DNA from: Sphingobium yanoikuyae
GTDB lineage: Bacteria > Pseudomonadota > Alphaproteobacteria > Sphingomonadales > Sphingomonadaceae
Assembly (NCBI RefSeq): GCF_013001025.1
Contig: NZ_CP053021.1
Span: 3,128,001 to 3,192,000, forward strand
DNA: 64,000 nt
Direction of reading: 5' to 3'
A model generated the notes under the pieces. The model was given only the letters and a program-made list of their open reading frames with translations. It searched no databases and was not told where the DNA came from. How positions within the stretch are numbered: position 1 is the first letter of the stretch; each line of letters opens with the position of its first letter. Below, piece by piece: positions 1 through 9,093 of the stretch. Position numbers and translations under genes: made by a program.

Positions 1-760
1 TGGTCTCCGCGATCGCCTTGGCCGGGCTCAGGCCCTTGGGGCAGACGTTCGCGCAGTTCATGATGGTGTGGCAGCGATAGAGGCGGAAGGGATCTTCCAG
101 CTCGTCGAGGCGCTCGCCGGTGAACTCGTCGCGGCTGTCGGCCAGCCAGCGATAGGCCTGCAGCAGGATCGCCGGGCCCAGGAACTTGTCGCTGTTCCAC
201 CAGTAGCTGGGGCAGCTAGTCGAGCAGCAGGCGCACAGGATGCACTCATAAAGACCATCCAGCTTCTCGCGATCGGCAGGCGACTGCAGCCGCTCCTTGC
301 CGCTCGGCGCCGGGCTGACGGTTTGCAGCCAGGGCTTGATGCTGTTGTACTGGGCGTAGAAGTGGGTGAAGTCCGGCACCAGATCCTTGATGACGTCCAT
401 GTGCGGCAGCGGCGTGATCTGCACCTGCTTGCCGGCGCACTCGTCGATCGCGGTGGTGCAGGCCAGGCCGTTCTTGCCGTTCATGTTCATCGAACAGGAA
501 CCGCAAATGCCTTCGCGGCACGAACGGCGGAAGGTCAGGGTCGAGTCATACTCGTTCTTGATCTTCAGCAGCGCGTCGAGAACCATCGGGCCGCAATTGT
601 CGAGATCGATCTCGAACGTGTCGTAGCGCGGATTCTCGCCCGAGTCCGGATCGTAGCGATAGACCTTGAAGCTGCGGACATTGGTCGCGCCCTCGGGCGC
701 CTTGTGGGTCACGCCCTTGCCGCTGATCTTGCTGTTCTTGGGCAAAGCAAATTCGGCCAT
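1..760 (-). CDS. sdhB: Succinate dehydrogenase iron-sulfur subunit (3' end cut by window edge)
   Basis: Iron-sulfur subunit of succinate dehydrogenase (complex II), which carries electrons from SdhA to the membrane quinone site. The ATG is at 760 and 253 codons are visible with no stop, so only about 7-10 residues are missing against the usual ~260. The plant-type [2Fe-2S] cysteines are in CREGICGSC, and the [4Fe-4S]/[3Fe-4S] cysteines are in [12 protein letters not shown] and CANVCP near the end. The rest of the sdh operon must lie outside the window: sdhA would normally be upstream, but the 278 bp before this ATG hold no gene, so sdhB either starts its own transcript or the sdh genes are split. 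Identification is very secure. Confidence 0.97.
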   Translation of the reverse strand, partial: MAEFALPKNSKISGKGVTHKAPEGATNVRSFKVYRYDPDSGENPRYDTFEIDLDNCGPMVLDALLKIKNEYDSTLTFRRSCREGICGSCSMNMNGKNGLACTTAIDECAGKQVQITPLPHMDVIKDLVPDFTHFYAQYNSIKPWLQTVSPAPSGKERLQSPADREKLDGLYECILCACCSTSCPSYWWNSDKFLGPAILLQAYRWLADSRDEFTGERLDELEDPFRLYRCHTIMNCANVCPKGLSPAKAIAET

Positions 761-1038
761 CGCTCGTCGAGCCTCTTCGTCGATGTCTGTCTGATGGGGG
801 TCCGCATAACGAAAAATCTGCAAAGGTCCAGCACTGAGACCATGTTTCTGCCCCGGCGGGCCTTGTTGCAAATCGATTGCAAATAATCATTGCCGAAGAG
901 GGGCTTCGGCTTGCGTCCCGCGCCAGCCACGCTAGAGCGACCTCGTTTCGCTCCCCCCTCGCATTGCGACGCGGGGCGAAGTAAAGCAAACGCAGGTCAT
1001 GCCCCTGCGGCGGCGAATATCTGTGGGGACCGCCTTCA

Positions 1039-2118
1039 TTGCCGATCGACATCGCCTTTCTTGCCATCGCCGAAGCGCAGCAGGTGTTTCACTGGCTGCC
1101 GGCCGCCCTTGAACTGGGCAAGCGCGCGGATGTGCGCGTCCATATACTCTCGCCCTCGCGCCTTATTCTCGATCTGGTCGCCAGCTATGATCCCGAAGGA
1201 CGGCTCGACCTCATCAAGCTGCGCCGCCCTTCGACCAAGCCCGATTCCCTGTTCCGCCTGCCCTCGCGGCTGGCGACGCTGCTGCTCAACTATCGTGCCA
1301 TCGCCCGCTTCCCGACCCTGGTGACGACGGAGATTACCAGCGCCTGGCTGAAACGGGTGCCCGGCTTTGCCACCCGCCTGATCCTGATCAAGCATGGCGC
1401 GGGCGACCGGGCTGGCGGCTACAAGCAGCGCCACGCCGATTTCGACCTGACCATCGTCGCGGGCGAGAAGGACCGGCGGCGGATGATCGAATATGGCCTT
1501 TGCACCGACGCCAATTGTCTGGTCGGCGGCTATGCCAAGTTCGAACTGCGCGCGCCGCGCCGCCCCTTGTTCGACGATGACAAGCCTGTGCTGCTCTACA
1601 ATCCGCATTTCGACCCGGAGCTGTCTTCCTGGGTCAGGCACGGGCCGCAGGTCATGGCCGCACTCGAAGCGCTGCAGGGCTGGAACATCATCATCGCGCC
1701 GCATGTGAAGCTCGCCCGCCGCGTCCCGCCGATCCACAGCGACAGGCCGCATATCCGTGTCGACATGGGCAGCCGCCACTCGATCGACATGAGCTACACG
1801 ACCAGCGCCGACGCCTATCTGGGCGACGTGTCGAGCCAGGTTTACGAGTTTCTGCTCACCCCCCGCCCCTGCATCTTCCTCAACCTCGACCATCATGACT
1901 GGCGCGAGGATCAGGCCTTCGCCCATTGGCGTCTGGGCCAGGTGATCGACCGCGCGGATGCGCTTCAGGGCGCGCTCGATCGGGCAGCAGACTTGCAACC
2001 GGGCCTGGTTGCTGCTCAGGAAGCGGCAATGCAGGATAGTATCGATCTTTCTCCGGTCCCCGCCTCGCAGCGGCAGGCCGCCCTCATCCTCGATTTTGCG
2101 CAGAAGGCACAGGCATGA
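1039..2118 (+). CDS. CDP-glycerol glycerophosphotransferase-like (GT-B-like) protein
   Basis: 359-residue soluble protein that resembles the CDP-glycerol:glycerophosphotransferase/TagB-type GT-B family. Such enzymes transfer phospho-alcohol or sugar units to lipid-linked or glycan acceptors. The likely start is TTG at 1039, with GGGGA about 8 nt upstream; no better ATG is in frame. Landmarks are a central KHGAGD (about residue 118), YNPHFDPE before the second half, a conserved APH and the late DVSSQVYEFLL segment, where this family keeps its nucleotide-binding Ser/Glu. The stop overlaps the next ATG (ATGA), so it is translationally coupled to the CDP-alcohol phosphatidyltransferase. The family assignment is from recall of fold and motif; substrate is unknown. 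Confidence 0.65.
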   Translation: MPIDIAFLAIAEAQQVFHWLPAALELGKRADVRVHILSPSRLILDLVASYDPEGRLDLIKLRRPSTKPDSLFRLPSRLATLLLNYRAIARFPTLVTTEITSAWLKRVPGFATRLILIKHGAGDRAGGYKQRHADFDLTIVAGEKDRRRMIEYGLCTDANCLVGGYAKFELRAPRRPLFDDDKPVLLYNPHFDPELSSWVRHGPQVMAALEALQGWNIIIAPHVKLARRVPPIHSDRPHIRVDMGSRHSIDMSYTTSADAYLGDVSSQVYEFLLTPRPCIFLNLDHHDWREDQAFAHWRLGQVIDRADALQGALDRAADLQPGLVAAQEAAMQDSIDLSPVPASQRQAALILDFAQKAQA

Positions 2119-3218
2119 TGCAGACGATCAGCACCACCCTCGGCCCGGTTCGCCTGCTCGGCGAGAACGCGACCCCGATCTGGGGCATGTCCAACGCCGA
2201 ACGCAATCGCCGCATGGCGGAAAGCGCGGCCAAGAATGGCAGCACGCTGGCGCCGGGCCATGAACTGGTCTTCAACCTCGCCTATGCCTTCGACCCGCTG
2301 CTGCTGCGGCTGGTGCTGGAAACGCCCGGCACGATGTTCGCCTGGGCCGGCCAGCCAATCGTCGGCCAGGTGCCCGCGGGCAGCGACCCGATGCAGGCCA
2401 GCGGCCTCATCGACCTGTCGGACGGACGCAAGCTCTACAATCGCCAGCTGCGCAAGCTGGAACAGCCGATGGTGCGCGAACTGGTGCCCCAGACCCGCAA
2501 GGCGATCGAGCGGCAAAGCTATTTCGGCGCCTATAAGGGCGTGACCGACCTGCTGACCAAATATCTCTGGCCCGAACTGGCGCTGATCCTGACGCGCATC
2601 GCCGCGCAGCTGAAGATGACGCCGAACATGGTGTCGGTGATCGGCGTGACGCTCTGCCTCGTCGCCACCTTCCTGTTCGCCAAGGGGCTGTTCTGGACCG
2701 GCTTCCTGTGCGGCTTCATCTTCATGGTGCTCGACACGGTGGACGGCAAGCTCGCCCGCTGCACCATCACCTCGTCCAAATGGGGCAATGTGATCGACCA
2801 TGGCGTCGACCTGGTCCACCCGCCCTTCTGGTGGTATTTCTGGGGCGTGGGCCTCACCTATTGGGGGCTGGGCCTGTCGGCCGGCACCTTCACCTTCATC
2901 ATGACCGCCGTGATCGCGGGCTATATCCTCCAGCGCCTGATCGAAGGGATGTTCCTCAAGGACTTCAAGATGGACATCCATGTCTGGCGTCCGTTCGACA
3001 GCCAGTTCCGCCTGATCACCGCCCGCCGCAACCCGAACATGGTGATCCTGTTCGTGGCGCTGCTGTTCGGCCGGCCCGACATCGGCCTGATCGCGCTTGC
3101 CTGGTGGACCATCCTCTCGCTGGTCGTCCATGCGGTGCGTCTGGCGCAGGCCTATATCGTCCACCGCTCCGGCCGGCCGATCGTCAGCTGGATGGACGAA
3201 GCGGAAGCCACCGCATGA
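2115..3218 (+). CDS. CDP-alcohol phosphatidyltransferase family membrane protein with N-terminal extension
   Basis: Integral membrane enzyme that joins the alcohol phosphate of a CDP-activated donor to an acceptor alcohol. The family signature DxxDGxxAR(8x)GxxxDxxxD is perfect: D207, D210, G211, A214, R215, G224, D228 and D232 of 367. Hydrophobic segments follow from about residue 170. About 140 residues precede the catalytic domain and are not needed for catalysis. The segment leading into it (LRKLEQPM ... ITRIAAQLKMTPN) is reminiscent of di-myo-inositol-phosphate-phosphate synthases, whose N terminus is a nucleotidyltransferase; here no such active site is visible. ATGA overlaps join it to both neighbours. 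A second ATG at 2118 could also serve as start. Confidence 0.85.
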   Translation: MMQTISTTLGPVRLLGENATPIWGMSNAERNRRMAESAAKNGSTLAPGHELVFNLAYAFDPLLLRLVLETPGTMFAWAGQPIVGQVPAGSDPMQASGLIDLSDGRKLYNRQLRKLEQPMVRELVPQTRKAIERQSYFGAYKGVTDLLTKYLWPELALILTRIAAQLKMTPNMVSVIGVTLCLVATFLFAKGLFWTGFLCGFIFMVLDTVDGKLARCTITSSKWGNVIDHGVDLVHPPFWWYFWGVGLTYWGLGLSAGTFTFIMTAVIAGYILQRLIEGMFLKDFKMDIHVWRPFDSQFRLITARRNPNMVILFVALLFGRPDIGLIALAWWTILSLVVHAVRLAQAYIVHRSGRPIVSWMDEAEATA

Positions 3219-3646
3219 ACGCCACCATCGCGAAATTCGGCTGGCCGGCGACGCTGGTCGCCGAATTCGACCATTGGGTCGTGCTGCTGCGCCCGGCCCA
3301 GCCGACGCTGGGATCGCTGGTGCTGGCGGCCAAGAGCGACGCGACCGCGTTCGGCGATCTGCCCGGTGACGCCCATGCAGAACTCAAGGCCGTCACCGCT
3401 GCGATCGAGGCCGCGCTGACCCGCGCGGTGAACTATGCCAAGATCAACTATCTGATGCTGATGATGGTCGACCCGCATGTCCATTTCCATGTCATCCCCC
3501 GCTATGAGGGCGAACGCAGCGCCGCCGGCCTGACCATTGCCGACGCCGGCTGGCCGGGCCAGCCCGACCTTGGCAGCGCGGTCAAGATTGACAGCGAAGC
3601 TGACACGGCGCTGCGCGATTGGCTGAAGGGGCATTTCGCCCTCTGA
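3215..3646 (+). CDS. HIT family protein (histidine-triad nucleotide hydrolase/transferase)
   Basis: 143-residue HIT-superfamily protein. The histidine triad is HVHFHVIPR, with H88, H90 and H92; the last is the usual nucleophile. HIT proteins hydrolyse dinucleoside polyphosphates or nucleoside phospho-compounds, or transfer nucleotidyl groups. The start overlaps the stop of the phosphatidyltransferase (ATGA), making it the third gene of a tight operon. It could recycle the nucleotide product or control the CDP-activated donor pool of that pathway (inference). Full length for the FHIT-like branch. Confidence 0.88.
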   Translation: MNATIAKFGWPATLVAEFDHWVVLLRPAQPTLGSLVLAAKSDATAFGDLPGDAHAELKAVTAAIEAALTRAVNYAKINYLMLMMVDPHVHFHVIPRYEGERSAAGLTIADAGWPGQPDLGSAVKIDSEADTALRDWLKGHFAL

Positions 3647-3670
3647 TCGGACGGATCGGGGCCAGCCGGA

Positions 3671-4696
3671 TCAGGGCCGGAAGGTCAGGCTCAGCACGAA
3701 GCGGTTGGATTCCTGCCCCAGATTATATTCGGCCTGCATCGCCCAATGGCTGGACAGTTCCAGATTGGCGCCGGCGATGCCGGCCCAGGGGCGGCGGCTC
3801 GACAGGTCGACCTTGTAGCGCAGGCCGACACCATCGCCGTCCTCGAACAACGGGCCGCTGCGCACCAGCCCCGACACGGTGACATCCATGTCGAAATAAT
3901 TAGCGCCGACATAGGGTGTCAGGATCGTGTCGCCGCCCAGCGAGAAGCGCGGCCCCGCCCGTGCCGCGATGTTGGTCATCTGCATGTCGGACCGGTCCTT
4001 CTTCGCCACGCTGATCGTCTTGGCGAGGGACAGGGCGGCAAACCAGCTGTTGCTGCCATAACCCAGGATGCTGCCGAAGGTGAAGGAGGTGTTGTCGACA
4101 TCCGCCTTGAAGGGCAGCTGGCTATGACCGCAGGGCTTGGCCGGGCGACAGAAAGGGAAAGGCACGAAGGCATCGAGATCGATGTCGACGCCGACATCGA
4201 CATGCCCCTTCACCTTGCCGATGCCGGCAAACAGGTTGAGGAAGGGAAACAGCCAGACATCCGCCTTGAACTCGCTGTTGCTGGTCCGGCTTTCCATCTC
4301 CGTCGTGGTGACGAAGGGCACCTGTAGCAGCGACGCGCCTTCGGGCGGATCCTCGCCCTTGGCAATGGCAACTGCCAGGTTCCGGCTGTTCATATGCTGG
4401 ACATTGTGGATCAGCATGCCGCTGGCGCCCAGCGCGCGCTGGATATGATAGCCGCGCTCGATCGCCGCGCGTCCGCCGATCGGCAGCAGCGGATATGTCC
4501 TGCGCTCGGGCGGGGGTTCCACCGCCCCTTCTGCGGGCGCAACGGGCATCGGCGTGTCGGCCGTCCCGCTGACGGGATCGGCGCTGGTCGCAACCTGGGT
4601 AATTATCGGGACGGGCGGCACTTCTTCTGCGCGGGCATGGCCCGCCACACCCAGCGTCATGACCGATAGCAGCGTCACTCCTCGCATCGCCATCAT
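3671..4696 (-). CDS. Predicted outer membrane beta-barrel protein
   Basis: 341 residues from the chosen ATG at 4696; the frame is open further upstream but lacks a signal there. The N terminus (MMAMRGVTLLSVMTLGVAGH) is a signal peptide ending near AHARAEE. A proline-rich stretch follows, then alternating aromatic/glycine segments ending in LVLSLTF typical of beta-barrels. A CRPAKPC pair could form a disulfide. GGGGGA lies ahead of the ATG. It is convergent with the operon at 1039-3646 and divergent from the barrel gene that begins at 4865. I do not recognise a named family; outer membrane location is inferred. Confidence 0.6.
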   Translation of the reverse strand: MMAMRGVTLLSVMTLGVAGHARAEEVPPVPIITQVATSADPVSGTADTPMPVAPAEGAVEPPPERRTYPLLPIGGRAAIERGYHIQRALGASGMLIHNVQHMNSRNLAVAIAKGEDPPEGASLLQVPFVTTTEMESRTSNSEFKADVWLFPFLNLFAGIGKVKGHVDVGVDIDLDAFVPFPFCRPAKPCGHSQLPFKADVDNTSFTFGSILGYGSNSWFAALSLAKTISVAKKDRSDMQMTNIAARAGPRFSLGGDTILTPYVGANYFDMDVTVSGLVRSGPLFEDGDGVGLRYKVDLSSRRPWAGIAGANLELSSHWAMQAEYNLGQESNRFVLSLTFRP

Positions 4697-4864
4697 TCCC
4701 TGTCCCCCGGCCCCGCGCCCTGCTCCTTCGGGCCGGGCAGACAATATGCGGGAAAGGCGCTTGCCTGGCTTCTGGGTAATTTCCCCCTTTTGCCTGCACA
4801 TTTCCCCCGATGGTGCCGCCCCCGCCTTCCTCTAGGCTGGTCCGATATGACAGGGAGACATGGC

Positions 4865-6043
4865 GTGCGACACGCGCTGGCCGGCCCAAGCCTGATGATG
4901 TGCCTGGGCATGGCCCTTCCCGCCGCTGCCCAGAACAGCCCATCGCGCGAGATCATGGATCAGGCGCAAAGCGTCCAGGCCGGCGAACCGGAACCCGCGC
5001 CCGATGCCGCCCTGCCCCCGCCCAGCACCAAGCCGGATCTGGTAATCGCGCCGATCCCGCTGTCCAATCCGGCGATGGGCACCGGCCTCGCCGGTGCGGC
5101 CGTGCTCTATTATAATCCCAACGGATCGTCCCGCCCCTGGGTCAGCGGCTTTGGCGGCGGCTACACTAGCACCGATAGCTGGGGCCTGGGCGCGTCGCAC
5201 AATATGACGCTGGCCGACGACCGTCTGCGCTTCCAGGGCTGGGCCGGCTATGGCATCGCCAATCTGCGCTTCTATGGCATCGGCGCCAATGCCGGCGCGT
5301 CCAACCTGTCGATCAAGCTGCGCGACAAGGCCTTCGCCGCCATGGTCGACACCCAATATCAGATCTTCAGCAAGGGCTTCCTGCGCCACCTTTCCTTCGG
5401 CGCGCGCCTCTATTATCTCGACATGAACGCCCGCGTTTCGCTGCCGCTGCCCAATCATCCGAACCTGACACCGCCCGCGATCGAGCGGCACAGCCAGATT
5501 GCGATGCTCGGCCCCTCCTTCACGTTCGACAGCCGCAACAATCCGGTCGATCCGCGCAAGGGCGTCTACACCACCGGTTCACTGACCTATGGCGCCGACT
5601 GGCTGGGCAGCGACTTCACCCATCACAAGCTGCAGATTGCGGGCAATGGCTATTTCCCGCTGGGGCGCGAGACCGTGCTGGTGGTGCGCAAGACGCTGTG
5701 CGAGGCGTCGGACGGCGCGCCCTATTATGACCTGTGCCTCTATGGCCAGAATGGCGACCTGCGCGGCTATGAAACCGGCCGCTATCGCGACCGGGCCAGT
5801 TGGGCGCTGCAGGGCGAGGTGCGCCAGCATCTGTTCGGCAAGATCGGCATGGTCGCCTTCGGCGGCATCGGCGGCATTGCGCGCAGCGGCAAGGATATCT
5901 GGAAACATACCAAGATGCTGCCGGCCGGCGGTTTCGGCCTGCGCTATCTCGCCTCGAAGGAGGCCAATGTGAATCTGCGGGCCGACATTGCCTGGGGCAA
6001 GGACGGCGCCGCCTTCTATTTCGGAATCGGCGAAGCCTTCTAG
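4865..6043 (+). CDS. Omp85-type surface antigen (BamA/TamA-like barrel domain protein)
   Basis: 392 residues resembling the bacterial surface antigen (D15) barrel domain of the Omp85 superfamily, without POTRA domains. Glycine/aromatic beta-strands run throughout, with the stretch FDSRNNPVDPRKG and a closing FYFGIGEAF ending in Phe. I prefer GTG at 4865: AGGGAG sits 7 nt upstream and the product then begins with a clean signal peptide (RHALAGPSLMMCLGMALPAA/AQN). An in-frame ATG at 4847 would add six residues but has a poorer ribosome site. Without POTRA domains it is probably not a foldase; a porin-like or small secretion role is possible. Confidence 0.7.
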   Translation: MRHALAGPSLMMCLGMALPAAAQNSPSREIMDQAQSVQAGEPEPAPDAALPPPSTKPDLVIAPIPLSNPAMGTGLAGAAVLYYNPNGSSRPWVSGFGGGYTSTDSWGLGASHNMTLADDRLRFQGWAGYGIANLRFYGIGANAGASNLSIKLRDKAFAAMVDTQYQIFSKGFLRHLSFGARLYYLDMNARVSLPLPNHPNLTPPAIERHSQIAMLGPSFTFDSRNNPVDPRKGVYTTGSLTYGADWLGSDFTHHKLQIAGNGYFPLGRETVLVVRKTLCEASDGAPYYDLCLYGQNGDLRGYETGRYRDRASWALQGEVRQHLFGKIGMVAFGGIGGIARSGKDIWKHTKMLPAGGFGLRYLASKEANVNLRADIAWGKDGAAFYFGIGEAF

Positions 6044-6087
6044 GTCGGATAGACAGATCAGACGGTCGGCAAACGACCAGAAGCGGA

Positions 6088-6226
6088 CATTCCTCCCCGG
6101 CACGGGGAGGTGGTAGCGCGAAGCGCTGACGGAGGGGTAGGTGCCTCTTAGCGCTGCGCTATCCGGCCTGTGCCCCTCCACCACTCGCTACGCGAGCGGT
6201 CCCCCTCCCCGTGACGGGGAGGAATG
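6088..6226. repeat. Imperfect inverted-repeat element, family A
   Basis: The outer ends are near-perfect inverted copies of about 26 bp, each itself a small hairpin (CTCCCCG-CACGGGGAG type). The inner parts are also partly inverted (GGAGGGG blocks and GCGAAGCGC/CGCTACGCGAGCG hairpins). It occupies the whole space between two convergent genes and does not encode a protein. This is the type of palindromic interspersed element found in sphingomonad chromosomes; it may also act as a bidirectional terminator. Confidence 0.7.
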
Positions 6227-6286
6227 TCTTGCTCCCACCCATTCCGGCCATTTGGCAACCGCCGAATTGGCTACGCAACCCGGCGC

Positions 6287-7057
6287 TCACGCGCCGTAGC
6301 GCCCTTCTTCCACCCATTTCTCGGTGAGCGCATTGGCGGCATCGACATCCTGCGGGAAGTCGACTTCCTGCCACTCCAGCCCCTCGATCGACACGGTGCC
6401 GACCCGGTTACCCTTGGCGATGATGTCGATCGCGCGCAGATACCAGCGGGCGACGCCTTCGGGCGTGCGCATCATCTGGTCGACCTGGTTACGGAAGATC
6501 GCCGGCCCTTCGCCCACGAACGCCAGCATGCCGATCGATTCGGCATTGGTGTCGGGCGGCAGCAGCCGCTTGCCGATATGGTGCAGGCGGCCGCTTTCGT
6601 CCCGGTTCACCTTCATGTCGTCATCGTCATAGTCGCCGTCGGGCTTCACATCGACGGTGACGGTGATCGCGTCCTTCGCGCCCGTGACCAGCTTCGCCAC
6701 GATCTCGTCCGATACGATGGTGTCGCCGTTCAGGATGATGAAGTCCTGGTCCATCTCCTCGCGCGCGATCCAGCAACTGCCCAGATTGTCGGCGACCTGG
6801 AAGAAGGGGTTGAACAGCGTGCGGATGCGCGCGCCGGTCTCGCGATAGAGCTGCAGCGCATGATCCTCGACCCGCTCGGTGCGGAAGCCGGTGACGACGA
6901 CGATGTCGGTTACGCCATTGGCGACCAGCGCGGCGATCTGCCAGCTGATCAGGGTGCGGCCGTTGAAGTCGATCATGCACTTGGGCACGTCACGGGTCAG
7001 CGGCAGCAGGCGCGAACCCTGGCCGGCGGAGAGGATGATGGCTTTCTTGATGGTCAT
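6287..7057 (-). CDS. Nucleotidyltransferase (sugar-/choline-/inositol-phosphate nucleotidyltransferase-like)
   Basis: 256-residue NTP transferase that would activate a phosphorylated sugar or alcohol as an NDP derivative. The N-terminal loop LSAGQGSRLLPLT and the lysine in DVPKCMI bind NTP; ILNGDT supplies the metal-binding aspartate. Its size and the missing C-terminal left-handed beta-helix fit LicC or CTP:inositol-1-phosphate cytidylyltransferase types better than RmlA or GlmU. It lies divergently from the flippase gene and near a CDP-alcohol phosphatidyltransferase, which suggests CTP as donor. Substrate is inferred, not shown. Confidence 0.8.
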   Translation of the reverse strand: MTIKKAIILSAGQGSRLLPLTRDVPKCMIDFNGRTLISWQIAALVANGVTDIVVVTGFRTERVEDHALQLYRETGARIRTLFNPFFQVADNLGSCWIAREEMDQDFIILNGDTIVSDEIVAKLVTGAKDAITVTVDVKPDGDYDDDDMKVNRDESGRLHHIGKRLLPPDTNAESIGMLAFVGEGPAIFRNQVDQMMRTPEGVARWYLRAIDIIAKGNRVGTVSIEGLEWQEVDFPQDVDAANALTEKWVEEGRYGA

Positions 7058-7183
7058 GCCCGCGCTTTAGAGCGATTTCGCAGCGCAGGGAAGAGAAGGA
7101 CGCATTTGCGCAATGCGCCGCCCTTCCCTAGATAGACGCCCGCCAGCAACAAACGGCGTGTCACGCGAAAGGCTCCTGTTCCG

Positions 7184-8530
7184 GTGAAGTTGAAGCGCGC
7201 AAAGGGTAGCAGCGCACAGGATGGCTTTGCCCGTATCCTGGCCAATACCGGCTGGCTGCTGGGCGGCAAGGGCGTGGGCGCGGTGCTGAGCCTTGCCTAT
7301 CTCGCCATCGTCACCCGCACGCTGGGCGTCGCCGATTTCGGCCGCTTCGCGCTGGTGCTGAGCGCCGCAAACGTGATCAAGACGCTGGTGTCCTTTGACA
7401 GCTGGCAGATCGTCGTGCGCTATGGCCAGCCGCATCTGGCGGACGGCAACGGCAATGCGCTCAACCGGGTGCTGCGCTTCTGCATCCTGATCGATCTCGC
7501 CTCGGCCGTGGCCGGCGGCCTGATCGCCGCGATCATCATCCTCGCCTTCGGCAACCAGCTGCAACTGGGGCCCGGCATGGGGCTTCAGGCCTGGCTGTTC
7601 TGCATGGTGATGATGATCACCATCCGATCCTCCCCCACCGGCATATTGCGCCTGTTCGACCGGTTCGATTCGGCCGCCGTCGCCGAAACCATGATCCCGG
7701 TCGGACGGATGATCGGCGCGGGCCTGGCCCTGGCGCTCATGCCCGGCATCACCGGCTTCCTGATCGCCTGGGGCAGCGCCGAACTGCTGTGCGCGGCGGC
7801 CTATTGGTATCTTGCCCTGCGCGAAGGCAAGGGTCGGCTCGGCAGCTGGACCGCCGGACGGGCACTTGATGCGCGCCAGGAAAATCCCGGCATCGTCGGC
7901 TTCCTGACCGCCACCAACCTGCAGACCAGCCTGTCCGCCATGGGACAGCAGGTCGCGGTGCTGGTCGTCGGCCTGTTCGTCGGGCCGGTGGGCGCGGGCC
8001 TCTATCGCCTCGCCAACCAGCTCGCCCAGTCGCTGACCAAGATTTCCAGCCTGCTCTCGCGCAGCATCTTCGTCGAACTGTCGCGCACCCAGTCCAGCCA
8101 TGGCGTGGATGCGCTGCGGTCCCTGTTCCGCCGCACCAACCGGCTGGCGCTGATCGCCGGCGCCATCATCATCGCGCTGATCCTGACCATCGGCCATCCG
8201 CTGCTGGGCCTGATCGCGGGCAAGGAATTCCTGCCCGCCTATCCGCTGCTGATGCTGCTGGGCGTGTCGGCCTGTATCGACCTGGTCGGCGTCAGCTATC
8301 GCCCGCTGCTGATGGCGACCGACCGTGCCGGCCTGTCGCTGCGCATCACCTTTGCCTCCACCCTGCTGCTGTTGGGGATGCAGGCGGTGCTGCTGCCGAT
8401 GAATGGCACGATCGGCGCGGCGATCGCCAATATCGTCGCCTCGATCGCCGGCTTCCTGATGATGGGACTTGCCACCCGCCATGCGCTGGCGCTGCGCGAT
8501 ACGCTGCCGCCGAAGCCCGACGCGAACTGA
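7184..8530 (+). CDS. Wzx-like polysaccharide/lipid flippase (MATE/MOP superfamily)
   Basis: 448-residue membrane protein with about 12-14 predicted transmembrane segments. The N-terminal pattern (GWLLGGKGVGAVLSLAYLAI, then TRTLGVADFGRFAL) is typical of polysaccharide-biosynthesis flippases in the MOP superfamily, which move lipid-linked saccharides across the inner membrane. The start is GTG at 7184 with GAAAGG upstream. It is divergent from the nucleotidyltransferase at 6287 and shares a 126 bp spacer, so one promoter region serves both. The context suggests export of a surface glycan or lipid built by the neighbouring enzymes. Confidence 0.85.
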   Translation: MKLKRAKGSSAQDGFARILANTGWLLGGKGVGAVLSLAYLAIVTRTLGVADFGRFALVLSAANVIKTLVSFDSWQIVVRYGQPHLADGNGNALNRVLRFCILIDLASAVAGGLIAAIIILAFGNQLQLGPGMGLQAWLFCMVMMITIRSSPTGILRLFDRFDSAAVAETMIPVGRMIGAGLALALMPGITGFLIAWGSAELLCAAAYWYLALREGKGRLGSWTAGRALDARQENPGIVGFLTATNLQTSLSAMGQQVAVLVVGLFVGPVGAGLYRLANQLAQSLTKISSLLSRSIFVELSRTQSSHGVDALRSLFRRTNRLALIAGAIIIALILTIGHPLLGLIAGKEFLPAYPLLMLLGVSACIDLVGVSYRPLLMATDRAGLSLRITFASTLLLLGMQAVLLPMNGTIGAAIANIVASIAGFLMMGLATRHALALRDTLPPKPDAN

Positions 8531-8625
8531 GCGACACCAGCGCGCCATCCCTGGATCGAGGGGGGAGAGGAACGACGCACTGGTGCCGCGCCCGGTTCAG
8601 CCTGATGAGACCGGGCTAGGGAAAT

Positions 8626-8988
8626 TCAATAATATTTGAAGGCCGTTACCACCCCATTCTGGGTGCTGCACTTGAACGTCTTCTTGACCGTCTTCTGCTT
8701 GCCATCCTTGTCGATCACGACATTGACCAGCGCGCGCACAGCGCCGCGGCTGTCGCTTTTCTTGTCGGTATCCTCGACCTCGCGCAGGGTGACGTCGATC
8801 ACGCCCTTCTTCGCGCCCTGGGCCTTGGCTTCGTTCAGGCAGGCCGCGACCGATACGTCGCGGGAATCGCCGCTGACCGGAGTGACCGGCGTCGGCGCCG
8901 GCGGCGGGGGAGCCGCTTCGGGCGCTGTCTGTGCCATCAGGACGAGGGTGGCGGGCAACAAAGTCGCCAGGGGCAGAATCTTGCGCAT
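8626..8988 (-). CDS. Small exported protein of unknown function
   Basis: 120 residues with a signal peptide (MRKILPLATLLPATLVLMAQ), then a Pro/Ala-rich spacer and a ~75-residue domain with two cysteines (C49 region ACLNEAKAQG and C109 region TFKCSTQNG) that could pair in the periplasm. It ends FKYY. I recognise no family. It lies between the flippase and the second nucleotidyltransferase, pointing away from the flippase, and has a normal RBS-like GGGAGCACCC before ATG 8988. Confidence 0.6.
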   Translation of the reverse strand: MRKILPLATLLPATLVLMAQTAPEAAPPPPAPTPVTPVSGDSRDVSVAACLNEAKAQGAKKGVIDVTLREVEDTDKKSDSRGAVRALVNVVIDKDGKQKTVKKTFKCSTQNGVVTAFKYY

Positions 8989-9093
8989 GCGGGTGCTCCC
9001 TTCATCGGGCCCATCAGCCGGGTCCGATTGTTTCTAGCATGCAGCCACAGCGCGCGGCATCGGGAATAACCCGATAGGGAAACGCCCCGCCCC

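Noticed and set aside
7067..8548. A 493-codon minus-strand frame
   Set aside because: It is antisense to the flippase gene, which has clear membrane segments.
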